DNA from: Myxococcus xanthus
GTDB taxonomy: Bacteria; Myxococcota; Myxococcia; Myxococcales; Myxococcaceae
Assembly (NCBI RefSeq): GCF_900106535.1
Contig: NZ_FNOH01000006.1
Location: 186,001-250,000, forward strand
Direction: 5' to 3'
DNA: 64,000 bases
In this document: positions 35,040-42,952 of the stretch, piece by piece
How the letters are laid out: every line of letters begins with the position of its first letter
Position numbering within the stretch: the first letter of the stretch is position 1
Notes under the pieces: model-generated
Told to the model about the DNA's origin: nothing
The model's input: only the letters and a program-made list of their open reading frames with translations
Databases searched by the model: none
Made by a program: the position numbers and the translations under genes

Positions 35040-36029
35040 TCAGGCATGCCGGGTCACCACCAGGACATCCGTTTCAATGGCCTCGCGAATGACGGACGGC
35101 AGGCTCTCCAGCGTGACATCTCCGTCCGCACCGGCCAGGCAGATGCCCGCGTCCAGGACCTGGAGCGAGTCCGCCGCGACGATGGAGACGAAGCGCTCCC
35201 CCATGAAGGCATACGTCACCTCCAATCGCTGGCCCGCGAGCCGCCGCAGGTCCAGCGGACGAGCGCCCGCGTTCACCAGCGCCTGCTGTGCGCGCTGCAT
35301 GCCATCCTCCCTCGGATTCCCGCGGACGCCCCGCGTCGCCAGACGGGCCATGCGTCGCTGGGCTTCCTCAATCAACTCCGCGGACCGGGCCCGCCGCTCG
35401 GCGTCCTCTCGCTCCTGTCTCGTCCGTGCCGCCTGGGCCTCACGTTCATGGTTCAGACGCCGCAGGCAGTCCTCCGCCGGAACGCGGCCGCCCTCAGCCA
35501 CCGCGAGTATCCGGCCTCGGACCTCGGCGGGTGCGAAGCGGATGCCCACGTCGCGCGAGACACGCTCCAGCAGGGCGTAGCCAAACGCGGCCCGCAGGGG
35601 GGCACTCACGCCCCGAATGTGGGCGAGGGGTTGGTTCTGCTCCAGCGCGAGGCGTGCCGCGCCCTCGGCTTCGCTTTCGAAATCCACGCCTTCGAAGAGC
35701 AGGGCGCCGTCAAACCATCGGCGCGCGCTCACCGGAGCCAAGCGCGGCGGCTCCTCCTCCGGCATCAGTTCCAGGGGCTCCGCCACGGCGCCATCTCGCA
35801 CCAGCCGGCGTCCCCAGGCATGGCCCCGCACGCGCGGCAGCGCCTCCAGGCACTCGGGCTCGGAGGGTTCACGCGGCGTGGCGTCTCGTCCCTTCACATC
35901 GAAGCGCCACCACCCCGGGGTGACCGGGGTGGTGACACGGAGGCGTCGCGAGGCTGAATCCACGGTGCCACCGCCCAGATACGGCAGCACCACCGACTCC
36001 ACCTTCCCGAGGAACTTCCGGTAGTCCAC
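35040..36029 (-). CDS. Unknown protein in Rsr operon
   Basis: 329 residues, not recognised. No signal or membrane segment. Predicted order: an N-terminal beta-rich part (GWWRFDVKGR), a mixed middle, a charged coiled coil (~205-240, REDAERRARSAELIEEAQRR), and a C-terminal alpha/beta part (RLEVTYAFMGERFVSIV). It follows rsr by 30 bases and is followed at 10 bases by the JAMM gene, so it should work with the Ro60-like protein or its RNAs. No function assigned. Confidence 0.65.
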   Translation of the reverse strand: MDYRKFLGKVESVVLPYLGGGTVDSASRRLRVTTPVTPGWWRFDVKGRDATPREPSEPECLEALPRVRGHAWGRRLVRDGAVAEPLELMPEEEPPRLAPVSARRWFDGALLFEGVDFESEAEGAARLALEQNQPLAHIRGVSAPLRAAFGYALLERVSRDVGIRFAPAEVRGRILAVAEGGRVPAEDCLRRLNHEREAQAARTRQEREDAERRARSAELIEEAQRRMARLATRGVRGNPREDGMQRAQQALVNAGARPLDLRRLAGQRLEVTYAFMGERFVSIVAADSLQVLDAGICLAGADGDVTLESLPSVIREAIETDVLVVTRHA

Positions 36030-36059
36030 GACGCCTCCTCCTTCCTCACTGCGTTGGCG

Positions 36060-37829
36060 TCACGCCACCTTCAGCAGCGGCGTGCGCATCACCCGCTCCA
36101 CCCAGCCGGACTGGGCGGTTCCAGGCAGCGTGGGCGCATCCATCAGCGCCTTGAGCACCCGGGTGACCTGGTACGGGTCCTCGAACTGGTCCACGTTCAC
36201 CTCGCTGAAGGGCACTCGCAACTGCGCGGCGCAGCTTCGAACCGTCGAGCCCCGCGCATGTGCCACCGACACCAGCAGGGCCATCGCCGACACCGGGATG
36301 CGGAGGTCACGGAATGCCCGGGCGAACTGGTCGCCTGCCTCTCCGGCCTCGTCTCCCACCACGATGACCACCAGCTTCGCGTCCTCCGGCACGCGAACGC
36401 CGTCACGATGCAACGCGTACAGCGCGGACGCGTGCGCCGTTCCTCCCGACGCCCGCAGCCCCGCCAGCATGTGCTGGACGGCGATGCGGTTGGCGGCCTT
36501 GGGACGCAGCACCGTTCCCAGGGTGTCGAACGCGGCGATGTGCAGCTTGTCCATCGGGAAGCCCGCGAGGATGCGCGACAGCGCCTCCTTCGAACTCTCG
36601 ATGGCCCCCTCCATGGAGCCCGACTTGTCGATGAGGAACATCACCCGCACGTCGGTCTCCGCCGTCGCCTCCGCCACGGCCTGCCGTGCCGCGTTGTCGC
36701 TGGCCTCCTCCAACTTGCGCCGCAGCACCGCGCTGCGGACGTTCTTCGCGATGTTCAGCGCCCGCTGGTCCGTGGCCGTGTGCACCGCCTTCTCCCAACG
36801 CGCGCGGATGGCCGGGTCCGTCAGCAGGCCCAGTTCCTCGAGCGTGGGCGTCATCAGCCGCAGGTCACGGTCCGACAGCGAGGGCAGCAGCGCCGCCATG
36901 ATGGCCGGCGTGAGACCCACGTCCTTCGGCAGCCGGCCCACGACCTCCTTGTAGGAGAGGCGCTCCAGGTCGATCCACTCGCAGATTTCCGCCTCAGACA
37001 GGCCGTCGAAGCGCTCGCGCTTGACCAGCGTCAGCCCATTCAGGCCCACCTCGCGGTGGCCCTGCGCGGACTGCTTCTGCTTCCAGCCGAGCACCTCGAA
37101 GAAGCCCTGCGCGCGCGGCTTGTAGCCTGCCTTGCGCGCCAGCTTCTTCAGCGTCTCCTTGTAGCCCGCCTTCACCAGGCCCTGGAGCATGGGCATGTTG
37201 GCCTCACGCGCCGCCAGCCACTTCGACGCCACGCGCTTCCAGCGGCCCAGCGGCGCCTTTCGGGACGCCGGGTCACCAAAGCCCGCCTCGCGGTTGAGTC
37301 GAGCGATCTCCGGATGCTCCAGCAGCTCCGCCACGCGCAGCACCGCCTTGGGCGTGAGCATGCGCGTCGACTTGCGCTCGTAGTGGAGCACCATCGCCTC
37401 GCCAATGGCTCGCCAGTCGTCGTCGTGGAAGGCCACGCCGCCCTGTTCGTCGCGCACGGGCTGGCCCGCGTGCTCCTGCACCAGCATGAGCGCGCACGTC
37501 GCGACCTTGAGGTCGCGCCAGTCCGTCTGGGTCAGCGCGTATGACGCGAAGTGCGCCATCAGCTCCGCGTTGAGCCGGTAGATGTCCAGGAGCTGCCGGT
37601 AGAGCTTCACCGCGGCGGGCACGAAGAGGCCCGGCTTCACCGGACGCCCCTTGTCACGCTGGAACGGCGTGGCGTGCGCCGCCGCGTACCAGGTGCCATT
37701 CACATCCAGGCCAGGCCGGTTGTGCCACAGGTGGGCGGAGCCTCCGAGCACCAGGTCCAGCAGGCGCTCGGCGGGACCGCGCTGCGACTCGGGCAGCAGC
37801 GCGTTCGGGTTCTGCGTCTGGGTCGTCAT
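36060..37829 (-). CDS. rsr: Ro60-like protein Rsr (TROVE + VWA)
   Basis: 589 residues. The N-terminal ~390 residues match the TROVE helical-repeat ring by eye: NGTWYA at 44-49 (compare NGT-[FY]-YA in bacterial Rsr), then helices with FASYALTQTDWRDLKVA, a KAPLGRWKRVASKWL region, and LEELGLLTD before the VWA. The VWA domain has a MIDAS DKSGSM near residue 400, with a GGTAHAS and a VVGDEAG later. Ro60 proteins bind misfolded RNAs and Y RNAs. A Y-RNA-like gene lies 147 bases upstream of the ATG. Sequence is divergent from well-studied Rsr, so the call also uses context. Confidence 0.72.
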   Translation of the reverse strand: MTTQTQNPNALLPESQRGPAERLLDLVLGGSAHLWHNRPGLDVNGTWYAAAHATPFQRDKGRPVKPGLFVPAAVKLYRQLLDIYRLNAELMAHFASYALTQTDWRDLKVATCALMLVQEHAGQPVRDEQGGVAFHDDDWRAIGEAMVLHYERKSTRMLTPKAVLRVAELLEHPEIARLNREAGFGDPASRKAPLGRWKRVASKWLAAREANMPMLQGLVKAGYKETLKKLARKAGYKPRAQGFFEVLGWKQKQSAQGHREVGLNGLTLVKRERFDGLSEAEICEWIDLERLSYKEVVGRLPKDVGLTPAIMAALLPSLSDRDLRLMTPTLEELGLLTDPAIRARWEKAVHTATDQRALNIAKNVRSAVLRRKLEEASDNAARQAVAEATAETDVRVMFLIDKSGSMEGAIESSKEALSRILAGFPMDKLHIAAFDTLGTVLRPKAANRIAVQHMLAGLRASGGTAHASALYALHRDGVRVPEDAKLVVIVVGDEAGEAGDQFARAFRDLRIPVSAMALLVSVAHARGSTVRSCAAQLRVPFSEVNVDQFEDPYQVTRVLKALMDAPTLPGTAQSGWVERVMRTPLLKVA

Positions 37830-37975
37830 GGTGTCCCCCTAGGGACGTGCCGCGGGTCAGGCGCGGGGCGGACCACTCGCGACGAAGCGAGCGGAGTGCA
37901 CCGCGCGTGGACGCACGAGTGCCTTTCGCTTCAGCGAAGGCGGCCCGTGCGAAGTGAGGATGGAGAGGAAAGGGT

Positions 37976-38110
37976 GCGCCCGAGTGACGAGGCCGTTCTT
38001 GGATTAACGGTCCCAGTGCTCTACCGCTGAGCTACGGAGCCACGAACGGCTCCGGCGGGATTCGAACCCGCGACAGCTGTATGGCGTGTTGGACCCCGTC
38101 GGCCGGGCGC
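37976..38110 (-). ncRNA. YrlA-type Y RNA candidate A (permuted tRNA-like module)
   Basis: In transcript order: GCGCCC (38110-38105) pairs with GGGCGC (37981-37976) as the terminal stem, flanked inside by GGCCGA on the 5' side and TCACTC on the 3' side, both identical in RNA B. Inside are a T-arm (38071-38055; GCGGG, TTCGAAT, CCCGC), acceptor 3' strand CGGAGCC, a 6-base linker, acceptor 5' strand GGCTCCG (38041-38035), then TA and a perfect tRNA D-arm (GCTCAGCGGTAGAGC, 38032-38018). This is a tRNA order rotated so the ends lie in the anticodon arm, as described for YrlA RNAs. It sits between the phosphatase and rsr. Confidence 0.78.
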
Positions 38111-38118
38111 GAAATTGA

Positions 38119-38826
38119 TTACGAGAAGACGGACACGTCGCCGTGGACCGGAATCCGGGCCACGTCCTTGCCGCCCCGGTACGTACTCCGGGCCGGCACC
38201 GAGACGAGCTCCCAGGTGGGGAGCACCACCGCCGTCAGCGACCGTCCATAGACGCACCCGGTGTCGATACCCACCGCGTGCTCGGTGACGAGCGGCGCGT
38301 CGAAGACGGTGTGACCGAAGATGACCCGCTCCGGGCCCTTCCAGTGGTGCGTCCAGAAGGTCCAGCCATGAGGTGCCTTGGACGGCCAGTAGCTCTTGGA
38401 CGCCGGAGGCCGGATGCACTGGGCATGGAGCAGGTGGTACGGGTCCTGTTTCTCGACAGGGATGTCCGGCAGCATGCCGGCGTGCACCACGATGGCGTTG
38501 TGCTCCGGCAGCCGCAGGTAGCGTGGCAGCCGGGCCATCCAGTCGTAGTGCCCGGGTTGGAGCACCCGGCGAGTCTCGAGGTGGTCGGGATGCAACCGCT
38601 CGTCCGCCCGGTGGCGCTGCTGGAGGTGCTTCTCCTCGTGGTTGCCGAGGATGGCCTCGTGCCGCATGGCCAACTCCACGCACTCGCGGCGCTTCGGGCC
38701 CCGGTCCACCAGGTCACCCGCGAAGATGATCCGGTCGCTGGAGGTCGCGCCCACCTTGCCGAGCAGCTCCACGGCTTCGTCGTAGCAGCCGTGAAGGTCT
38801 CCGATGACGATGGTGCGGCGGGACAT
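38119..38826 (-). CDS. ApaH/PrpE-like metallophosphatase
   Basis: 235 residues with the full calcineurin-like set: GDLHGC (8-13), GDLVDRGP, GNHEEK, HAG and GHT near the end. Relatives hydrolyse diadenosine tetraphosphate or phosphoprotein, and the phosphatase domain of the bacterial RNA-repair enzyme Pnkp belongs here too. It lies between the two Y-RNA-like genes on the same strand, starting 22 bases after RNA B and ending 8 bases before RNA A. A role in trimming RNA end phosphates is attractive but inferred. ATG 38826 has TGAGGA upstream. Confidence 0.87.
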   Translation of the reverse strand: MSRRTIVIGDLHGCYDEAVELLGKVGATSSDRIIFAGDLVDRGPKRRECVELAMRHEAILGNHEEKHLQQRHRADERLHPDHLETRRVLQPGHYDWMARLPRYLRLPEHNAIVVHAGMLPDIPVEKQDPYHLLHAQCIRPPASKSYWPSKAPHGWTFWTHHWKGPERVIFGHTVFDAPLVTEHAVGIDTGCVYGRSLTAVVLPTWELVSVPARSTYRGGKDVARIPVHGDVSVFS

Positions 38827-38847
38827 GACGCGAATCCTCAAGAAGCG

Positions 38848-38981
38848 AAAAATGAGCGCCCGAGTGAAGAAGCCAGTTGGCTGATTCCAGGATCAGTGAC
38901 GGACCACCCGTCGGCATACGCCCATGGGGCATATGTGTGGAGTCGAACCACGGCTTGTAGGGCCGCTTCGGCCGGGCGCTC
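38848..38981 (-). ncRNA. YrlA-type Y RNA candidate B (permuted tRNA-like module)
   Basis: Terminal stem GAGCGCCC (38981-38974) with GGGCGCTC (38861-38854), followed by a run of five T. Inner flanks GGCCGA and TCACTC are the same as in RNA A. Module: T-arm (GTGG, TTCGACT, CCAC; 38951-38937), acceptor 3' strand CATATGCC, 5-base linker, acceptor 5' strand GGCGTATG (38922-38915), D-arm (GACG, GGTGGTC, CGTC; 38912-38898) and an anticodon-like hairpin CTGATCCTGGAATCAG (38896-38881). The arms differ in sequence from RNA A but keep the pairing, which is covariation-type support. It ends just before the phosphatase ribosome site. Confidence 0.78.
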
Positions 38982-39015
38982 GAAAGCGATGGGGGCGAAG
39001 ACGCGGGCCCCCGCT

Positions 39016-39080
39016 GTTCCTGACAGGTGATTTTCCGGGGCCCAGCTTCCGCCGCCTGCTCTATAAATCCCGTCAGGAAC
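39016..39080. repeat. 9-base inverted repeat upstream of Y RNA B
   Basis: GTTCCTGAC at 39016-39024 and GTCAGGAAC at 39072-39080 are perfect inverted copies 47 bases apart, lying between RNA B and the divergent sigma-factor gene. They may be operator half-sites for the RNA B/phosphatase/rsr transcript. The remaining ~175 bases up to the sigma gene hold nothing else I could support. Confidence 0.55.
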
Positions 39081-39258
39081 GCCGCGCGGCTTTCGTCCGA
39101 CTTCGCGGGTGCCAATTGTCCGGTGATTCCGCCGGGTTGGCGCCCCCTGCTTGTCTCGGAGGCTGCCTGCGGATGCCAACGTGGTACCTTGCCGCGCCAC
39201 ATCCCCGTAACCCAACATCCCGGGGCGACTTCCCCGGCGCAGCCCCCAGGTCCTTCCG

Positions 39259-39927
39259 GTGTACGAGCAGCTCACGGATGACGAATTGTTCGCGGAGGTG
39301 GTCCGCCGCCGCGCCACTGGCGAGCCTGTTGGCGGCCCGCTCGGGGCGTTGGTGCAGCGGTGGGCCCGACCCTCGCGGTACGTCATCAGCAAGATTCAGG
39401 CGAGCTACGGCCGTGGTTCCCCAGCGGACGCGGACGAGCTCTTCCAGGACGCGGTCGGGAAGTTCATCGACCGGGGTCTGGACCAGTTCCGCGGCGTGTC
39501 GGAGCAGATGCCCGGCCGGAGCGCGTCTCCCAAGACGTTCTTCCTGCGCATCGTCAAGCACGTGGCCATCGACTTCTACCGGAAGCACCGCGAGGAACTC
39601 GCGGCGCCTCCGTCGGACCCCGATGACGCCATGGAAGAGCCACCCTCCGAGGTGGCTCGCGCCGTCGAGTTCGGGAAGCGGCGTGAAGAGCGCGCCGAAG
39701 CCCAGGAGCTGTATTGGGCGGCATTTGCCCGCCTCCAGCAGGAGCACCCGAAGGAAGCTTCGGCTTGGGACCTGTACCACCACGAAGACGTCGAGGATCA
39801 CGAAGAATGTGCCCGGCGCCTGAGCATCACCGTGGTGAACAGCTACAAGCGCGTCAGCCGGGCCCAGGCCTACCTCAAGCTCTACCTGCTGGACCTTCAT
39901 CGCGAGTCGCATGGGGAGGAAGCGTGA
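39259..39927 (+). CDS. ECF-like RNA polymerase sigma factor
   Basis: 222 residues. Region 2-like helices (DADELFQDAVGKFIDRGL, SPKTFFLRIVKHVAIDFYRKHREEL) and a C-terminal region 4-like helix-turn-helix (ARRLSITVVNSYKRVSRAQAYLK) match the layout of extracytoplasmic-function sigma factors, somewhat divergent. Starts at GTG 39259. The next gene, 48 bases downstream, encodes a double zinc-finger protein, the usual anti-sigma arrangement. Confidence 0.72.
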   Translation: MYEQLTDDELFAEVVRRRATGEPVGGPLGALVQRWARPSRYVISKIQASYGRGSPADADELFQDAVGKFIDRGLDQFRGVSEQMPGRSASPKTFFLRIVKHVAIDFYRKHREELAAPPSDPDDAMEEPPSEVARAVEFGKRREERAEAQELYWAAFARLQQEHPKEASAWDLYHHEDVEDHEECARRLSITVVNSYKRVSRAQAYLKLYLLDLHRESHGEEA

Positions 39928-39975
39928 GCCGCCTCCTTCCCCGCCACACCCGGGGTACCCAGGAGGAATGAACCC

Positions 39976-41163
39976 ATGATTGTTGGAGATACGCTGTCCC
40001 GCTATTCCGCCCGCCGCTCGCAGCTCCTGTCGGGCACGGCTTCTCCCGGTGAAGTGCTCGAGGCGGCGGGTGACCTGCTGCGCCGCCGCTCCCGGTTGGA
40101 GACCGAAGGTGTGGACGCCGCCCTGCGGGGCCTGGGTCGATCTCAGGTGGAAGCCTGGTTGAAAGCGCAGAAGCCCCAGTCGCTGCAGCCGGTGCTGCTG
40201 AGGGCGGCGGAAGAAGCTGTCGAGGTGGCGCTCGACGGCGGTGAAGAGGCGGACATGTGGCGGGTCTCCGCGCTGGAGGGACTTTCCGCTCGCGACCGGG
40301 CCGCCTCCGCCGCACACGCCCTGGCCGTCTGGGAGGGCTTTCACGGTGCCCTCGACGGCGAGTCCGCGCAGCTTCGAGACCGCTTTCTCGCCGCGCTCCA
40401 GAGTCTGGACTCAGCACTCCGTCCCCGAGCGCGTTGGTTCATCCCACTCAATCCGCAGCGCCGGCAGGAGCGCGACCTCATCGAGCCCGCCGAGCAGGAC
40501 GCCGCCTGGTGGTTCTCCGCGCGCGCCGGCTGCGATGACCTGGTCGCCACCTGGACGGCCAATCCCCAGACGCTGACGGCCCATCTTCAGGACTGCGACG
40601 CGTGCCGCGCGGACATGGCGGACGCCGCGCCCGTGGACATGCCCCCCCGCCGGCACCTCACCGCGGACGACCTCTGGCGCCTCGACATGGGGCTGCTGTC
40701 CGAGGACGAGCGGACCCGGCTGGATGCGCACACCGCGCGCTGTGGCGAGTGTGCCCAGGCCGTGCTGGCGCTGGACGAGGGCGAGGCGGCCATCGAGGAA
40801 GCGCTGGACATGGAGGAGGACGGGACGGTGGCCCGCTCCGCGCGCACCTCGCGCGCGCCTGTCTCCCACCGCGCTCACGCCGCCCGCCTGCCGGAGCAGC
40901 GCGAGGTGCTGGATGAGCGCCGCGACTTTCGCGTGGTGCTGGTGCGCGAGCGTCAGCGCGTGCGCCTGCTGGTGCAGCCCCTGTCTGGCCGGACGGTGAC
41001 GGCGGCGGTGTTCCTGAGCCCCGGCCGTCCCTCGCTCAAGCCGGCCCATGGGCCGGAGGGCATCGCCTTTGATTTGACGTCCGCGTCGTCCACCGGCGCG
41101 CGCTCTGCCCACCTGTCCGTGCAGGCGGGGAGCGAAACCCTGGAGCGCGACTTCGCCTTCTGA
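39976..41163 (+). CDS. Zinc-finger anti-sigma-like protein
   Basis: 395 residues. Two anti-sigma-type zinc fingers lie back to back near the middle: HLQDCDACRADM (~205) and HTARCGECAQAV (~255), each H-x3-C-x2-C. The N-terminal ~190 residues are helical and unrecognised, and there is no obvious membrane helix, so it would be a cytoplasmic regulator. The C-terminal ~110 residues are beta-rich. Probably controls the preceding sigma factor. AGGAGG lies just before ATG 39976. Confidence 0.72.
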   Translation: MIVGDTLSRYSARRSQLLSGTASPGEVLEAAGDLLRRRSRLETEGVDAALRGLGRSQVEAWLKAQKPQSLQPVLLRAAEEAVEVALDGGEEADMWRVSALEGLSARDRAASAAHALAVWEGFHGALDGESAQLRDRFLAALQSLDSALRPRARWFIPLNPQRRQERDLIEPAEQDAAWWFSARAGCDDLVATWTANPQTLTAHLQDCDACRADMADAAPVDMPPRRHLTADDLWRLDMGLLSEDERTRLDAHTARCGECAQAVLALDEGEAAIEEALDMEEDGTVARSARTSRAPVSHRAHAARLPEQREVLDERRDFRVVLVRERQRVRLLVQPLSGRTVTAAVFLSPGRPSLKPAHGPEGIAFDLTSASSTGARSAHLSVQAGSETLERDFAF

Positions 41164-41213
41164 CGGGAGGTCCCCGTTTCACGCCGGGGCCCGTGGTCAC
41201 GGGCCCTCCGCGC

Positions 41214-42386
41214 TCAGGGCGACGGGGGGAGCGCGGTCCGCTCCGTGTCGAGCGCTTGACGGCTGCGCACGGGGGGCCGCGGAATGGGAATGCTCCCCGC
41301 AGGCAACGTGGGGCTGAAGCCATTCACCAGGAGGGCGATGATGAGCTGCGCGTTGGGTGGGCGGGTGCCGAGCGCCGCGCCGCAGACATCCAATTGGTCC
41401 AGCACCCGGGGGCCTTCGGTGCGCTGGTAGCGGTTGCACGTGGTGCCCACCTGCGGGTCCAGGTGTCGCGCCATCTCACGCATGGTGCGGCCCCAGCGCA
41501 TGGTGAGCTTCTCTGGCGTGAGCTGGATGTTGACGGGCTCCCCACCCCACGTCCCCTCGATGAGGGTGCGCCGTCCACCAGCCTTCAGCTTCAGCTCGAG
41601 CGCGCGCTGTCCCAGCGTGCCCGTCACCGCGATGCCGTGCTCGTAGACCTCCTCGCCGAGGATGCTTACCCAGACGCCGTCCTTGCGCCGGGTGTACGGC
41701 TTGTCCGCGGCGATGCGGCCGTGGTTGAACCAGACGTCACCCACGCGGCCCAGTGGCAGTTGGTCGTTCTTCGCCACCGGCGCGGGTTCGTCCTCCAGTC
41801 CTGACGGACCGGCGGCGGCCACCACCGGCCGCGAGGCCAGCAGGTCCGTCACCGGCACGGACGTGTCGACGACCTCGAAGCGCACGCCGTCCAGCCAGGC
41901 CTGTCCCGTACCGCTCATGATGAGGCCAGCCATGATGGTGGTGGCTTCCTTCGGGACGTCCAGCACCACGTCGTAGCGCTTGCAGCCCGCGGTGCCCACC
42001 AGGGCGCGTGACTGCATGTTGTCGAAGGCCAGGGGCTGCTTCGGGTCGGGCCCTTCCACGCGCATCCACAGGCCTGCCCAGCCCTCCACGTCCTTGATGC
42101 GGAGCGCGCCGGAGAAGCGCAGCCGCTTGCCCCGGAAGTCATGCGCGCCGAAGGCCTGCATGAAGGTGCCGTAGCCATTCTCATCCGGCGACAGCGAGCG
42201 GAGGTAGGCGCTGCGGTTGCCTTCGCACGTGGCGCTGCTGTCCACGCCGGCCTCGTAGCGCTTGGGGGCGCTCTCCGTCACATACCAGCCGACTGGCAGC
42301 TTCTGGGCGCCTTCCGACGGCTGCGCACCGGCCCCGGTGGAGGCCAGCGCGAGCAGCAGGGCGGCGAGTTTCTTCCGGAAGTCCAT
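41214..42386 (-). CDS. Secreted beta-sandwich protein, unknown function
   Basis: 390 residues with signal peptide (MDFRKKLAALLLALASTGAGAQ). The first ~180 residues (GWYVTESAPKRYEAGVD, FRGKRLRFSGALRIKDVEGWAGLWMRVEG, AWLDGVRFEVVD) are a carbohydrate-binding-like jelly roll found in several uncharacterised bacterial proteins. The second half is unrecognised, with two cysteines. It lies between two sigma/anti-sigma pairs and may be a target of one. ATG 42386 is preferred over the one at 42401, which sits before the signal core. Confidence 0.65.
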   Translation of the reverse strand: MDFRKKLAALLLALASTGAGAQPSEGAQKLPVGWYVTESAPKRYEAGVDSSATCEGNRSAYLRSLSPDENGYGTFMQAFGAHDFRGKRLRFSGALRIKDVEGWAGLWMRVEGPDPKQPLAFDNMQSRALVGTAGCKRYDVVLDVPKEATTIMAGLIMSGTGQAWLDGVRFEVVDTSVPVTDLLASRPVVAAAGPSGLEDEPAPVAKNDQLPLGRVGDVWFNHGRIAADKPYTRRKDGVWVSILGEEVYEHGIAVTGTLGQRALELKLKAGGRRTLIEGTWGGEPVNIQLTPEKLTMRWGRTMREMARHLDPQVGTTCNRYQRTEGPRVLDQLDVCGAALGTRPPNAQLIIALLVNGFSPTLPAGSIPIPRPPVRSRQALDTERTALPPSP

Positions 42387-42397
42387 GACGGGAATCC

Positions 42398-42952
42398 TCA
42401 CAGCGACACGGGGCGGCGCGCGCTCAGCGCACCCTCGGGGAGGCCAGTGCGGGCCTCATAGCGCGGGACTTCACCCGTGCCCCAGGGATATTGGACGAGC
42501 AGCCCACGCTCCTCGGCCGCCTGGGTACAGGACGCCTGTGTGGCCAGGTCCGGGCACGCCACGACGATGGACTGCGGCTCGGCAACCTCCAGCTCCAATT
42601 CCACCGAGGGAGGCTCGACGTGAAGGGCCAGCGTCCTGGGAGAGGCGGGCGGTTGCCGGCCACCGGGCAACACGACGAAGGCCCAGGCCGCCGCCGCGGC
42701 CAGTGCGGCACCGGCCAGGCCGGCCGTGAGACGTCGAGTCTCCCAGCGGGCCGGGCGGAGGACGTGGACGGCGGGCGCATAGGTGTTGGCGACTTCGTGG
42801 AGTTGCTCCGACAGCAGGGCTTCTTCCTGGAGCAGGCGGGCGCACGGCTCACATTCCAGCGTGTGCGCCTCGAGGCTCGCGGCCTTCTCCGGTGCCAGCG
42901 CCCCCAGGACGTACTGCTCCGCGGAGTCGCGGGTGAGGTGGGGCTTAAGCAT
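42398..42952 (-). CDS. Membrane-anchored zinc-finger anti-sigma factor
   Basis: 184 residues. HTLECEPCARLL (30-41) is the H-x3-C-x2-C anti-sigma zinc finger, with one transmembrane helix (LAGAALAAAAAWAFVVL, ~85-101) and a ~80-residue periplasmic part. The ATG overlaps the sigma stop by 8 bases, so translation is coupled. The expected role is to hold the ECF sigma factor at the membrane until an envelope signal releases it. Confidence 0.82.
   Translation of the reverse strand: MLKPHLTRDSAEQYVLGALAPEKAASLEAHTLECEPCARLLQEEALLSEQLHEVANTYAPAVHVLRPARWETRRLTAGLAGAALAAAAAWAFVVLPGGRQPPASPRTLALHVEPPSVELELEVAEPQSIVVACPDLATQASCTQAAEERGLLVQYPWGTGEVPRYEARTGLPEGALSARRPVSL

Noticed and set aside
37976..38110. 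Two-piece (permuted) tmRNA
   Set aside because: The acceptor parts are rotated as in permuted tmRNA, but a full tRNA-like D-arm and anticodon-side stem are present, there is no tag reading frame, and a second copy with the same ends exists next to a Ro60-like gene.
37976..38110. Two broken tandem tRNA genes
   Set aside because: The two halves have exactly complementary acceptor strands, and RNA B shows the same order with different sequence. Independent decay would not give this twice.
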